From the NCBI RefSeq assembly GCF_028595265.1, contig NZ_JAQQXP010000003.1:124001-188000 (forward strand): a DNA stretch of 64,000 nt. Reading direction: 5' to 3'. Of this stretch, positions 49,234-58,765 are shown piece after piece. The position numbers were made by a program, and so were the translations under genes. The notes under the pieces were generated by a model, which was given only the letters and a program-made list of their open reading frames with translations, searched no databases and had not been told where the DNA came from. Positions within the stretch are counted from its first letter, which is position 1; the number at the start of each line of letters is the position of its first letter. Origin of the DNA: Alteromonas gilva. GTDB lineage: Bacteria; Pseudomonadota; Gammaproteobacteria; Enterobacterales; Alteromonadaceae.

Positions 49234-50334
49234 TTAATTTGACTCTTCTTCTGCTGAATCTAAATCGGTAACCGTAACACGACCTTCACCGCCGAAATTA
49301 ATTGCACGTACCCGCATAAGCTCCCTGAGTTTTAATACCTGCGCATACGACTTTCCGCCTTTGTACGCTCTGGGATCGGTTGAGACACTGCCTTCATGAT
49401 TTCGATAGGTGCCGTAAATATCGGCAATGCGGTAATTTCTGACATTGGCCACCACAGTGTCATCTTGTGAAATATTCGATTTGGTATAAGGGTCGGCATA
49501 GACAAGCAGGTGGCTTTTTAAGTCTTCCTCAAAATTAGGAAAGAACATGGCATTTCGTTGATAATATTTCGAAACCCTTACTGTGTCGCTGCTACCGTTA
49601 AACTGCGTGCCTCTGTTTGAGTTAATAAATTCCTGAGCGTTATCCTGCAGGTTTTTGAACACGTTTTTGCCGGTGTAGGCTTTCTTACGAATATTCGGAC
49701 TCCCTTTATAACCCTGGTACAAGCCATAAATAACCAATGGTTCATCAGGATACAGCGCCGGAATAATATCAAAATGAATGTCGTTTAAGCTAAGTTCAAC
49801 GCCTTCTACATTCAACAGCTTTTGGTGAAAGAATGAGTTTTCATCTTCCAGTAAATCTCTGAAACTCTCTATGGGGTAGAGCTTGGCAATCTCATTAATA
49901 ACCGTCACGTTATAAAGATTAAGCCAGTATGCCAGTTGCTGCTCTTTGGTTAGCAGCTTCATGGGAGTTACCGTTGGGATGGCTTCGAGTTCTTTTCTTA
50001 GCTTAAGTATTTTAACCTGCTCTTGTGCTAAGTTTTCGTAAAAGAAGCGGTTTGCTTCATTCTCGGTGGCGCCATCAATGGGTTGTCTCATTCTGGTGCC
50101 AGTAAGTGGTGTGGCTTTGTCAGCGTACTTTCTTGTGGAGCGGCCCATATTGAGCACCCCCGCGTGTAATAACTGATTCAGCACTGAATAATCTAAAGAC
50201 TGCGTGGCGCGTTCGGCGTGCTGGTTAAAATGTACATGGGCTTTAGGCTCACTGCTCGTTGCGGCAACATTCATTGCTACTGAACAAACCAGGCCGGTAA
50301 TGAGTATTTTTACTGCCTTATTTTTACTAAACAT
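49234..50334 (-). CDS. DUF547 exported protein
   Basis: From ATG 50334 the protein has 366 residues, with a signal peptide (about 1-26, MNVAATSSE). An upstream in-frame ATG at 50343 lies too close to its AAGG. The body shows DUF547 landmarks: LLTKEQQLAYWLNLYNVTVIN (shortened: core AYWLNLYN), LLNVEGVELSLNDI, FGLYQGYKGSPNIR-type block and FINSNRGTQFNG. DUF547 proteins are periplasmic and of unknown function, with a predicted papain-like fold in some. It diverges from the third TBDR operon. Confidence 0.8.
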   Translation of the reverse strand: MFSKNKAVKILITGLVCSVAMNVAATSSEPKAHVHFNQHAERATQSLDYSVLNQLLHAGVLNMGRSTRKYADKATPLTGTRMRQPIDGATENEANRFFYENLAQEQVKILKLRKELEAIPTVTPMKLLTKEQQLAYWLNLYNVTVINEIAKLYPIESFRDLLEDENSFFHQKLLNVEGVELSLNDIHFDIIPALYPDEPLVIYGLYQGYKGSPNIRKKAYTGKNVFKNLQDNAQEFINSNRGTQFNGSSDTVRVSKYYQRNAMFFPNFEEDLKSHLLVYADPYTKSNISQDDTVVANVRNYRIADIYGTYRNHEGSVSTDPRAYKGGKSYAQVLKLRELMRVRAINFGGEGRVTVTDLDSAEEESN

Positions 50335-50343
50335 AACTTCCAT

Positions 50344-50602
50344 ATCCTTTTATTAATCCGTTGCCGTTAAAGTATAGAACAAAATTTATACTATCTCAGA
50401 AGAATAAACAGCTGTCCATTGGGCGGTATTTTTATGGGGTGTATCGCTCAACGTTAACCGCCTGGTCACCCATTCACGTTATGCCCTGCCAAATGTAACC
50501 GTCACATTTCAGCGACATTTTAGTCACATTGGTTTTGTTAACCTCCCTGTGTTTCAGCAAATAAGTGCGGTCAATGTTTGGGATGTTTGGAGAACTGGTA
50601 AC
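50344..50602. promoter_or_regulatory. Divergent control region with OmpR-type repeats
   Basis: Besides three 11-bp direct repeats (listed separately) there is AAATGT-N7-ACATTT at 50491-50509. No gene was seen here. Confidence 0.55.
50501..50533 (+). promoter_or_regulatory. Three 11-bp direct repeats, candidate response-regulator boxes
   Basis: GTCACATTTCA, GCGACATTTTA and GTCACATTGGT begin at 50501, 50512 and 50523, one per 11 bp. OmpR/PhoB-type regulators bind head-to-tail on 11-bp direct repeats. The response regulator encoded in the same operon (53054) is the natural candidate. Confidence 0.6.
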
Positions 50603-50659
50603 ATGAATGAGCAGTTGATTTACGTATTGCGTGAAGTACACAAAGAGGTAACGCCATGA
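50603..50659 (+). CDS. Candidate 18-residue leader ORF before the third TBDR
   Basis: ATG 50603 opens a frame reading MNEQLIYVLREVHKEVTP whose TGA overlaps the TBDR ATG (ATGA). GGAG lies about 11 nt upstream. The TBDR has its own GAGG site, so the frame is not required for its translation and may be chance. Confidence 0.28.
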   Translation: MNEQLIYVLREVHKEVTP

Positions 50660-53040
50660 GCCGGCAGTTTAAGTTATTCGCATGGTTGGCATTGTGGCTA
50701 CTTTGGAGCGGTTTTTCGCCAGTTACCCGCGCTGCCGAAGCGCCTGGTGCATTGACGATGATAGTCAGTGATCAACGCTCCGACAGACCGTTGTCAGGTG
50801 CGCAGATTATACTCAAAGAACGGCAAACCGAATCGACGCAAACCTTAGTCACCGATGAGCGAGGACGCGCGGTTGCAGAACAACTCGACCCCGGCCTTTA
50901 CTCGGTAAACATCACTAACAGCGGGTTTTCGTCTTTTTATGAACCGAGCATACGTGTTGTGACACGCAAAAATACCAAGCTCGAATTTACCCTGCTGGCG
51001 AATCCGGTTGAGGTGGTGGAAATCAGAGCGCAGCGAAGCAATGCTTACGCTTCAGGCTCTACTACTTATCTTGACAGAGAAGCACTGCGAAGTGCTGTGG
51101 GAGGCGGTGCTGATCCACTCTTGTCGCTGGATGGCTTGCCCGGTCTGGCCTCGGCCAGTGAATTTGCCAGTTTTAGCGTACGCGGTCGTGGGCCGAGAGA
51201 TAATTTAATACTGGTCGATGACCTGCCGTTTGATAAAGCGGTGCATTTTGATGCCACGCTGGGCGAAGAGGAAGATATTGGTGGCGGCGGTCGCTTTTCT
51301 ATTTTCGCTCCGAATGTAATCAGCGGCGCAGAATTTTCACCCGGTGGTTGGGGCCCCGCATACGGCGGCCGCGCGGCCTCCCTGCTCAAACTGGAAGTCG
51401 CCGGAGGCAACCCCAGTCCGTCAGCGAGTTTACGCCTTGATCTGGCAGGTTTTGAAGTGGGCTATGACGGCCCGACCGGTATCACTGATGACTCAACCAT
51501 GCTCGTATCCGCCCGGCGGCTCGATTTCGGCGCACTGTTTGAAACCATCGAAGAATTAGACATTGGCGAACCAGTGTTAAGAGACGTCATTGTTAAGTCG
51601 GTGGTGCCTGTTAATCAGAACCACACCTTCGAAGTATTGCTGGTGGATACGCATGAAGACTATACCCGGGATGTAACACATGTGTTTGCGTCGCCTGATT
51701 TTGAAGATGCTGCGCTGCTCGATTTTGAGCAGGACAGCGACCTGTACGGTGTGACGTTGCGCTCGTTAATCGGCGAAGAGGCGGTGTGGACAAATAAAGT
51801 TTACTATCGCAAAAGTAATAAGCTGAGTAGCGAGGGCGAAGCGTTTCCGGACCTTGTCCCCGACGGAACACCCGCTGCCGGCTTTCCGGTGCGGGAGAAC
51901 ATCATTACCATTGGTGAAAATGAAACGGAAATTGGCTGGCGCAGCGACTACGAAACCGCCAACCACTGGGGCCGGTTCAGCGCTGGTGTTCGGCTTACGC
52001 AAGTGGAACTGGACTACAACACGGTCCTGGATGGTAATTGGAACCGTTATGTTTACGACGAAGATGATTTCAGAACTGATCCCGCGCAGCGTTTTATCGT
52101 ATTGACGCCAGAGAACATTAACGCCTCGATTCAACAACAAGAAACGAGCGTGGCTGGCTACGCCGATCAGGAGTTTGAGTTGGATGACTGGGCATTTTCT
52201 GCTGGCTTACGGGTTGAGCGTGACGGTTTTGCTGATCAGAGCCTGGCGTCTCCTAGGTTCAGCGTCAACTGGCAACCGATGAAAACGGTGCGGTATTTTG
52301 CCACTGCTGGCCTGTTTCACCAGTCACCACGCTATTTAGAACTGGCAGCGGATGCGTCAAACGATCTCAGGAACGAAACCATCACGCATGCCAGCGTGGG
52401 GGTTAACTATTTTCCGTACAACCAGTGGTCGGTATTAGTGGAGGCCTATTCTCAACACCTGGATAAGCTGGTTGTGGATTTGGACCGCGCAAACGGGACC
52501 TTTGCCAATCGTGGGGAGGGGGCGTCCTATGGCCTCGATATTGTGCTTAACGGGACGATTTTTGAGGGGCTTTACGCTACGGCTACCTATTCGTATAACG
52601 ATGCGGTTGTAGATCGCAAAGACGGCCGCGGTGAGGTTGCCGCTGAATTTAGCCGCGAGCATGTTGCAACCCTGGGCCTTACCTGGGAAATCAGCGATCG
52701 CTGGAAAGTCGCAGGCCGTTATAAGTACCTCTCCGGCAGACCAGATGACCAGTTTATTATTCACTCTGATGTATTGGGGCCTGGTCAGCCCCTGCGCTAT
52801 TCTAAAGAAATTACGGCGCGGAATGTCGGCCGCAAAAGTGGTTCAGGCTTGTTAAACGTTCGCGTAGACTACCGCCGGGCAGTTGGCCCCATAGACATAA
52901 CGGCTTTCCTGGATGTGATCAACGTGACAGCAGCATCGTCGGGCGATGACAGCGAGTTTGACTATCGTCGGGGGGTTGAAGTGAAAGACGAAAGTGAAGC
53001 CGAACCGCTTATTGGGTTAAGGCTGGATTACGCATGGTAG
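50656..53040 (+). CDS. TonB-dependent receptor with N-terminal carboxypeptidase-like domain
   Basis: This 794-residue receptor has a signal peptide (1-27), a CarboxypepD-regulatory-like beta domain (about 28-115; DQRSDRPLSGAQIILKE, LDPGLYSVNITNSGFSSF), a plug (about 120-260; FASFSVRGRGPRDNLILVDD) and a barrel ending in YAW. The N-terminal domain is typical of SusC-like or peptide-type receptors; ligand unknown. It is followed at 13 bp by a response regulator, so receptor and two-component genes form one operon, and repeats lie upstream. Confidence 0.9.
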   Translation: MSRQFKLFAWLALWLLWSGFSPVTRAAEAPGALTMIVSDQRSDRPLSGAQIILKERQTESTQTLVTDERGRAVAEQLDPGLYSVNITNSGFSSFYEPSIRVVTRKNTKLEFTLLANPVEVVEIRAQRSNAYASGSTTYLDREALRSAVGGGADPLLSLDGLPGLASASEFASFSVRGRGPRDNLILVDDLPFDKAVHFDATLGEEEDIGGGGRFSIFAPNVISGAEFSPGGWGPAYGGRAASLLKLEVAGGNPSPSASLRLDLAGFEVGYDGPTGITDDSTMLVSARRLDFGALFETIEELDIGEPVLRDVIVKSVVPVNQNHTFEVLLVDTHEDYTRDVTHVFASPDFEDAALLDFEQDSDLYGVTLRSLIGEEAVWTNKVYYRKSNKLSSEGEAFPDLVPDGTPAAGFPVRENIITIGENETEIGWRSDYETANHWGRFSAGVRLTQVELDYNTVLDGNWNRYVYDEDDFRTDPAQRFIVLTPENINASIQQQETSVAGYADQEFELDDWAFSAGLRVERDGFADQSLASPRFSVNWQPMKTVRYFATAGLFHQSPRYLELAADASNDLRNETITHASVGVNYFPYNQWSVLVEAYSQHLDKLVVDLDRANGTFANRGEGASYGLDIVLNGTIFEGLYATATYSYNDAVVDRKDGRGEVAAEFSREHVATLGLTWEISDRWKVAGRYKYLSGRPDDQFIIHSDVLGPGQPLRYSKEITARNVGRKSGSGLLNVRVDYRRAVGPIDITAFLDVINVTAASSGDDSEFDYRRGVEVKDESEAEPLIGLRLDYAW

Positions 53041-53053
53041 AGGAAAGGTTCAT

Positions 53054-53758
53054 ATGGTGAACAGGCTGGGGGCAGCGCCAACCAGAGTGTTGATAGTTGA
53101 AGATAACCGCGATATTTGCGAAAACATTGCGGCGTATCTCGAAAAGCACAACTATATTCTGGATTTTGCTTATGACGGAATAAGCGCCATGCACCTGGCA
53201 CTGACCAATCCCTATGATCTTATTGTTTTAGATCTGATGTTACCGGGCATGGATGGCTTAAGTTTCTGCCAAAAGCTGAGAACAGAGGCCAAAGCAGACA
53301 CGCCCGTACTTATGTTAACGGCCAGAGATACACTCGATGATAAGCTCAGGGGGTTTGCCGCGGGTGCCGACGATTATCTGATAAAACCATTTGCCTTACA
53401 GGAACTGCACGCACGAATACAGGCGTTGTACAAACGCAGTCACGGCAACACCGATAACCTGTTAACGGTGGGCGATCTGACCTTTAACAAAGACACCTTA
53501 CAAGTGCATCGCGCCGGACGACGTGTGGTGCTCAATCCCACTGGCTTGAAGCTCCTGCAGCGTTTAATGGAGGAGTCCCCCTCGGTGGTGCCCCGCAGTA
53601 CGTTAGAAACCTTGTTATGGGCCGATGAGCTGCCTGATGGTGACGCGCTTCGATCGCACATGTACAAATTAAGACAGGCCGTCGACAGACAGTTTGCTAG
53701 TGCGCTTATTCATACAGTGCATCGTATTGGTTACCGAATTGCTGAGGATGAGCAGTAA
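53054..53758 (+). CDS. OmpR-family response regulator
   Basis: This 234-residue protein has a receiver domain (about 11-122) with phospho-acceptor Asp60 in DLIVLDLMLPGMDG, acidic residues at ED17-18 and Lys in DDYLIKPF (about 113), then a winged-helix C-terminal domain (about 140-232, TLLWADELPDGDALRSHMYKLR). Its TAA shares bases with the kinase ATG at 53758, so the kinase is translated with it. It probably binds the 11-bp repeats upstream of the receptor gene. Confidence 0.94.
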   Translation: MVNRLGAAPTRVLIVEDNRDICENIAAYLEKHNYILDFAYDGISAMHLALTNPYDLIVLDLMLPGMDGLSFCQKLRTEAKADTPVLMLTARDTLDDKLRGFAAGADDYLIKPFALQELHARIQALYKRSHGNTDNLLTVGDLTFNKDTLQVHRAGRRVVLNPTGLKLLQRLMEESPSVVPRSTLETLLWADELPDGDALRSHMYKLRQAVDRQFASALIHTVHRIGYRIAEDEQ

Positions 53759-54990
53759 TGTACCGGCAAAGTCTGCGTAAACGTGTGGCCATTGCTTTTG
53801 CTGTGTGTGTTGCGCTGCTGAGCGTGGTATGGGGGTTCGCCTTCTTCGCGGCGATCAGGTTGAGTGAAGATCGGGTGTTGTCGCAACAGTTGCAGGTTGC
53901 GGCCGAAAATTATCCTGCGTTATCGATGAACCTGCGCGGCTACACAGCGGTGAATGATTTGCCCGAATCACTCCGGACATGGGCGCAGACCAATCCTGTT
54001 GAGGGCTTATATGAGTTTGATGGCGAAGAACTGCATGTGGCGGTGATCCCCGGCGATAATGAACGGCCACACGCCTTTGTGGTGTTCGATGTTGCTGGCA
54101 TTGAGGCGGCGTCGTCAGAAGACTGGTGGTTGCTGCTCATGATTACCGGTGTTGTGGGCACGCTGGGTGTGTTGGGCTTTGGTTTAGGGGTGTTAGTAAT
54201 GCGCCGGGCCGTCGCGCCAGTAGTAGAACTGGCAACCACGGTGGCAGGCATCGATCCTCAAAAACTGGCGGCGGATGATCATAAACGCATTCAGGCCCAG
54301 CGCTTCGGCGATGATGAGGTGGGACTACTCGCCGCGACGATTGAGCAGACTTTTGCGCGGATCAGCGCGTTTGTTGAGCGGGAGAGAAACTTTACGGATT
54401 CGGCCAGCCATGAATTGCGAACACCTATCACTGTTATCACCGGGGCACTCGAGTTGCTGGAACAAAGCGAGCTGTCAGCAAGCGATGCAAAAACACTGGA
54501 TCGGGTCAGGCGTGCAACCCTCGACATGAAAAACATGATTGAAATGTTTTTGTGTCTTGCCCGGGAAACCGATGACGCATTGCAACACGAGCAGTTTTTG
54601 GTCGCACCGCTGGTGAGCAAAGCTGTCGAGCAACAACGTTACCTGTTAAGAGGCAAACTCGTTAACGTTGAAATCGACGCTCTCGCCAATCCGGGACTTT
54701 TTGGCCACCCCCAGGCATTTTCGATAGCGGTCAACAATCTTGTTCGAAACGCCTTTGAGCATTCGCTGGCGCGGCAGGGGGCAATCACGATACGTATTAA
54801 GGAGCATGAGCTATTGGTGAGCAACCAGGTCAGCAGTGAGGCGTATGAGCGGCAAACGCAGAGCGACATACCATCCCCTCAGGGATATGGCCTGGGATTG
54901 GGGATCGTGCAGCGCCTGTGCGAGCGCAACGGTTGGCGGTTCGTGCTAACCACTGAACAAGATCACGTCATTGCCCGGTTCTCCTGGTGA
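53758..54990 (+). CDS. Sensor histidine kinase
   Basis: This 410-residue kinase has TM1 (about 11-34), a periplasmic domain (35-122), TM2 (124-148), a HAMP-like region, the phospho-acceptor His218 in DSASHELRTPITVI and an HATPase_c domain (about 315-408) with NNLVRNAFEHS (N box) and GLGLGIVQRLCERNG (G box). It pairs with the response regulator at 53054. The periplasmic domain is about 87 residues and may sense the receptor substrate or envelope state. Confidence 0.94.
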   Translation: MYRQSLRKRVAIAFAVCVALLSVVWGFAFFAAIRLSEDRVLSQQLQVAAENYPALSMNLRGYTAVNDLPESLRTWAQTNPVEGLYEFDGEELHVAVIPGDNERPHAFVVFDVAGIEAASSEDWWLLLMITGVVGTLGVLGFGLGVLVMRRAVAPVVELATTVAGIDPQKLAADDHKRIQAQRFGDDEVGLLAATIEQTFARISAFVERERNFTDSASHELRTPITVITGALELLEQSELSASDAKTLDRVRRATLDMKNMIEMFLCLARETDDALQHEQFLVAPLVSKAVEQQRYLLRGKLVNVEIDALANPGLFGHPQAFSIAVNNLVRNAFEHSLARQGAITIRIKEHELLVSNQVSSEAYERQTQSDIPSPQGYGLGLGIVQRLCERNGWRFVLTTEQDHVIARFSW

Positions 54991-55076
54991 CAGCGCGCCT
55001 GGTGATTGTGAGCTTATTAGATAATGACTTTCTTACAAAGACTGGTTCAACCAACACATTTTAGGATGTATAAAAG

Positions 55077-55904
55077 ATGAAAAAAATTAGCATATTGGTG
55101 TTGTTTTCGTTGATTAGCGGGCTGACATTTCAATCAGCTCTGGCAAGCGACAAGAGTAAAGCGCTGGTGCCTTTGCCCTCGCTGGATGATTTTACCCAGG
55201 GCAATGATGGCTGGGCTTTTGGGCTGGGTGTTGGTGTTGAATATGAAACAGCGTACGAGGGCTCCGACGAATTTGGCTTTGAGATCCAACCCGCGGGCGC
55301 CGTGCAGTGGCGTCGCGGTGACAATATTTACTACTTTGCCGGGGAAGCCTTCGGCTGGCGTGGCCGGTATGATGACAAATGGCTGCTCGAAGCGTTATTA
55401 GGGTTTGAGGAAGGTCGTGAAGAAGACGACTCCGACGACGGCCACCTGGATGGCTTAGGCGAACAGGACGAAGGCTTTGAACTAGTGCTTCAAGGGCGGC
55501 GGGCTTTTACTGCCGACTGGCGTTACTGGCTGGTGGGCCGGATCGTGACGGGCGGGGATGGAAACCTGGGCCTGTTTGGTGTGGGCCGTCGGTTTGGAGA
55601 GCAAAACGATGGAACCGGTCATGAGGTGAATCTGGTTGCCGTTTTTCATGACAGCGAATATGCCAATAAGGGATTCGGCATAAACGCTACGCAATCTGCC
55701 GCTTCTGGCCTGGCTGCAACCACCCTCAGTGGCGGACTGCGCTCGGTTGGCATTGATTATAGTTTCCGACGTTATATCAATGCCAACTGGCAGGTTTACG
55801 GCGAGGCGCTTTTTGAATACTACAGCAGCGAGGTTCGTGACAGTCCAATTGCTCGCAGTGATTACGAGACTGAGGTGGGGCTTGGCGTTATATATGTTTT
55901 CTAA
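55077..55904 (+). CDS. MipA/OmpV family outer-membrane protein
   Basis: This 275-residue protein has a signal peptide (1-23) and a barrel rich in aromatic strands: WAFGLGVGVEYETAYEGSDE, WRRGDNIYYFAGEAFGWR, a GLAATTLSGGLRSVGIDYSF strand and a final VGLGVIYVF with C-terminal Phe. MipA/OmpV proteins are outer-membrane barrels, often controlled by two-component systems and linked to stress or murein enzymes. It lies 86 bp after the kinase gene and may be in the same regulon; a paralogue is at 61743. Confidence 0.85.
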   Translation: MKKISILVLFSLISGLTFQSALASDKSKALVPLPSLDDFTQGNDGWAFGLGVGVEYETAYEGSDEFGFEIQPAGAVQWRRGDNIYYFAGEAFGWRGRYDDKWLLEALLGFEEGREEDDSDDGHLDGLGEQDEGFELVLQGRRAFTADWRYWLVGRIVTGGDGNLGLFGVGRRFGEQNDGTGHEVNLVAVFHDSEYANKGFGINATQSAASGLAATTLSGGLRSVGIDYSFRRYINANWQVYGEALFEYYSSEVRDSPIARSDYETEVGLGVIYVF

Positions 55905-56088
55905 CCTCAGGGCAGGCAGGCTCAATGGTTAACGCAAACAATAACCTGTTGCAGTACGGCGTGTTTAGGCCAGCCGCCAGGACTTGTTATTTATGCCCGG
56001 TTGTTGCAATGTGTGGCAGTCATTCAACGGTGGTCGCGATTTAATAAAAACCGCATAACCCGCCTCAACCTACTATTTGGATAGCTGC

Positions 56089-56628
56089 ATGCACATTGCC
56101 CAGGTCGGCGAAGCCGTACTCAAACAACCGGCCCAGGATGTCCCCGATGAGGCATTTGGCACGTCAGGCCTGAAAAATTTTACAGCCGCGCTGCTGAAAA
56201 CCATGCTCGACGCCAATGGCGTCGGCATTGCCGCCCCGCAGGTATTTGACGGCCGGGCCATCATGTTTGTGGCCAGCCGGCCCAGCCCGCGTTACCCCAA
56301 TGCGCCGCAGATGGAGCCGCTATTATTAATCAACCCGCGTATTATCAGTCAGTCGCAAGAGCATGTCTGGGAGTGGGAAGGGTGCCTTTCGGTGCCTGCA
56401 CTGCGCGGGTTTATTCAGCGTCCCGAGCAGGTGAAAGTGCATTATCAGGACATCGATGGCAATCCCTGCCAAATTCACTTTGAAGGCTTCTTAGCGCGCA
56501 TTTTCCTGCATGAATACGATCACCTGATTGGTAAAACCTGGCTCGATCACGTGACCAGCACCGATCAGATAATGGCCGAGTCAGTATGGCTGCAGCAGAT
56601 CGCCGGGCAAAAAGGCACGGCCCATTAA
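56089..56628 (+). CDS. def: Peptide deformylase
   Basis: This 179-residue enzyme removes the formyl group from nascent proteins. The three motifs are present: GVGIAAPQ (44-51), EGCLS (97-101, Cys99 binds metal) and HEYDH (141-145, His141 and His145 bind metal, Glu142 is catalytic). ATG 56089 is chosen over TTG 56077. It is not next to fmt or the usual translation genes, so it may be the second, accessory deformylase copy of the genome. Confidence 0.94.
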   Translation: MHIAQVGEAVLKQPAQDVPDEAFGTSGLKNFTAALLKTMLDANGVGIAAPQVFDGRAIMFVASRPSPRYPNAPQMEPLLLINPRIISQSQEHVWEWEGCLSVPALRGFIQRPEQVKVHYQDIDGNPCQIHFEGFLARIFLHEYDHLIGKTWLDHVTSTDQIMAESVWLQQIAGQKGTAH

Positions 56629-56801
56629 CGGCGATTAAGCAGAATACTTTGGGTAGGCATGGTGTTGATTGTATCGGGTTAATCCATCGCTTTTTTATTG
56701 TTCGGGCATGACTGTCTCCTAACAACCTCCCAACAACCATGCCATTCAGCGCGTAAATGCAGTAAACTTGCGCCATACAGAGTTTTTACAGGACAGTCCG
56801 A

Positions 56802-57806
56802 GTGGCCTTACAGTGGTTTCCGGGGCATATGCACAAAGCCCTTAAAGAAATAAAAGAGTCGATAAGTCAGGTTGATATCCTTATTGAGGTGCTCGATGCG
56901 CGTATTCCTTATTCCAGCGAAAATCCGGAAATCAGCAAGGTAAGAGGTGATAAGCCGGTCCTTAAAATACTCAATAAATTTGATCTGGCCGATCCGGAAT
57001 TAACCGCCCGGTGGCAGGCTCACCTGGAAGCGGAACGAGGGGTTAAAACCATTACCACCTCCACTGATAACCCACTAAACAGTAAACAAATCATATCTTT
57101 AGTGCAGGGGATTTGTGCGCAAAAGCACGCGTCGGTTAAATCAATTAATGCCATGATTACCGGTATTCCGAATGTAGGTAAATCAACCTTAATAAATATT
57201 CTGGCCGAGCGGATCATCGCTAAAACCGGCAATGAGCCGGCAGTCACCAAATCGCAGCAGCGCATTAACATAGGCGGCGGTATTGTGCTCTATGACACTC
57301 CCGGGGTGCTGTGGCCAAAAATCGAAAACCCCAATTCTATCTATCGGCTTGCGGCGTCTGGTGCCGTTAAGAATACGGCAATGGAATATGATGATGTGGG
57401 CTTTTACGCGGCAGATTATCTGATTAAAGCCTACCCTGAGGCCATGAAAGAACGCTTTAAGCTCAATGAATTACCCGATACCGAAATTGAATTCTTAGAA
57501 GCGGCAGCAAAGAGCCGCGGCGCAATTATGGCTGGCGGCAGGGTAAACCTGCATAAGATTTGTGAAGTGCTGTTAACCGAACTACAGTCGGGAAAACTGG
57601 GCCGGTTAACCCTGGAAACGCCGGCCATGATTGTTCAGGAACAAATTGAAATGGTTGCCGCGGCTGAGAAAAAAGCAGCCGATAAGGCAAAGCGTAAGCA
57701 GAGATTTAAAGACGGCTCACTCACTCCGGATAAGCGCGATCGCAAAGAAAAACGCGACCAAAAGCGCCAGGAGCAAAGCCGCAGAATGAAGCAGGGACGC
57801 CGCTAA
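56802..57806 (+). CDS. YlqF/YawG-type circularly permuted GTPase
   Basis: This 334-residue protein starts with GTG and begins ALQWFPGHMHKALKEI, typical of the YlqF family. The G motifs come in permuted order: G4 NKFD (about 57-60), then G1 GIPNVGKST (about 121-129), then G3 DTPG. The C-terminus is strongly basic (RKEKRDQKRQEQSRR). Members assist large-ribosomal-subunit assembly; it should bind rRNA or pre-ribosomes. Confidence 0.93.
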   Translation: MALQWFPGHMHKALKEIKESISQVDILIEVLDARIPYSSENPEISKVRGDKPVLKILNKFDLADPELTARWQAHLEAERGVKTITTSTDNPLNSKQIISLVQGICAQKHASVKSINAMITGIPNVGKSTLINILAERIIAKTGNEPAVTKSQQRINIGGGIVLYDTPGVLWPKIENPNSIYRLAASGAVKNTAMEYDDVGFYAADYLIKAYPEAMKERFKLNELPDTEIEFLEAAAKSRGAIMAGGRVNLHKICEVLLTELQSGKLGRLTLETPAMIVQEQIEMVAAAEKKAADKAKRKQRFKDGSLTPDKRDRKEKRDQKRQEQSRRMKQGRR

Positions 57807-57843
57807 AAACTCAGCGTTAAAGCAAAAAACTATGCTGCGTTAT

Positions 57844-58581
57844 TTAGCGCGCAGATTGCGCTAACTGATACACACAAATGCCCACTGCGCTGGCCAGATT
57901 GAGAGACTCAATAAGGCCGCTGCCGCTAATAGTAAATGCATCGGCGTTGGTGTGTTGTAAGGCCTCAGACGGTACCCCCCTGGCTTCGTTGCCAAATAAA
58001 TAACACGGGTAATCAGTAAAGGTACTGTGATTGATATCCTTACCGTTTAAATCCAGATAAGCAAAACGGTCGAACCTGGCGTGCAGTTGGTCCAGGGTAA
58101 CTTCTTGTTCCACCGGAACATGAAAAATCGCGCCCATACTCGCGCGCACGGCTTTTGAATTGAACGGGTCAACACTGTTAGGGCTTAGCAACAAACGAAA
58201 GCCGCCGAACCATGCCAGGGTTCGTAAAATGGTGCCTAAATTGCCCGGATCCTGTATTTCGTGCAGATACAGGCAGCGTTCGCCCGCCGCGGTGTTGTGA
58301 TGAATGTTGGCGGTAAGGGGCACTCGGGCAATCACGCCCTGGGGCGTTTTGGTGTCGCTGAGCATCGCCATTTGTCGGTCGGTCACGGTCACCACTTCAA
58401 AGCGCTTGTCTATGGGGACGCCGCGCTCGCGCCAGCTATCGGTGACGTACAAGGTTATGGGTTGCGACATAAGTGATGAGCGTTGTAATTCCTGCACTAA
58501 ATGCTCGCCTTCTACTAAGTAAAAGCCAAACTGCCCACGGTACTTTTTTTGATGCAGCTTTTTAACGTCGTCTAATTTCAT
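57844..58581 (-). CDS. TrmH/SpoU-family RNA 2-prime-O-methyltransferase
   Basis: This 245-residue protein has an N-terminal substrate-binding domain (about 1-75) and a SPOUT knot domain (about 100-245) with motifs HEIQDPGNLGTILRTLAWFG, FGNEARGVPSEAL and SGLIESLNLASAVGICVYQL. The SAM-binding knot motifs are intact. It is an RNA ribose methyltransferase; the target (tRNA or 23S rRNA) is not resolved. It converges with the GTPase gene. Confidence 0.92.
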   Translation of the reverse strand: MKLDDVKKLHQKKYRGQFGFYLVEGEHLVQELQRSSLMSQPITLYVTDSWRERGVPIDKRFEVVTVTDRQMAMLSDTKTPQGVIARVPLTANIHHNTAAGERCLYLHEIQDPGNLGTILRTLAWFGGFRLLLSPNSVDPFNSKAVRASMGAIFHVPVEQEVTLDQLHARFDRFAYLDLNGKDINHSTFTDYPCYLFGNEARGVPSEALQHTNADAFTISGSGLIESLNLASAVGICVYQLAQSAR

Positions 58582-58765
58582 GGTGCAGGGCTTCCGCAGA
58601 TTAACAGGCTAAGGGGCAAAATAACGTGCTGGTTGTGCTGCGCATTGTAGCCTGTAAAAGCGGTGAAGTCAGGCAGGCGTTAAAGTTTGTTGCCGGCTGA
58701 ATTGGCATTTGTCTTAGGCATGTTTACAATGGTCACCGATTTCCACTAGCCACAGCAGAGTTGAT

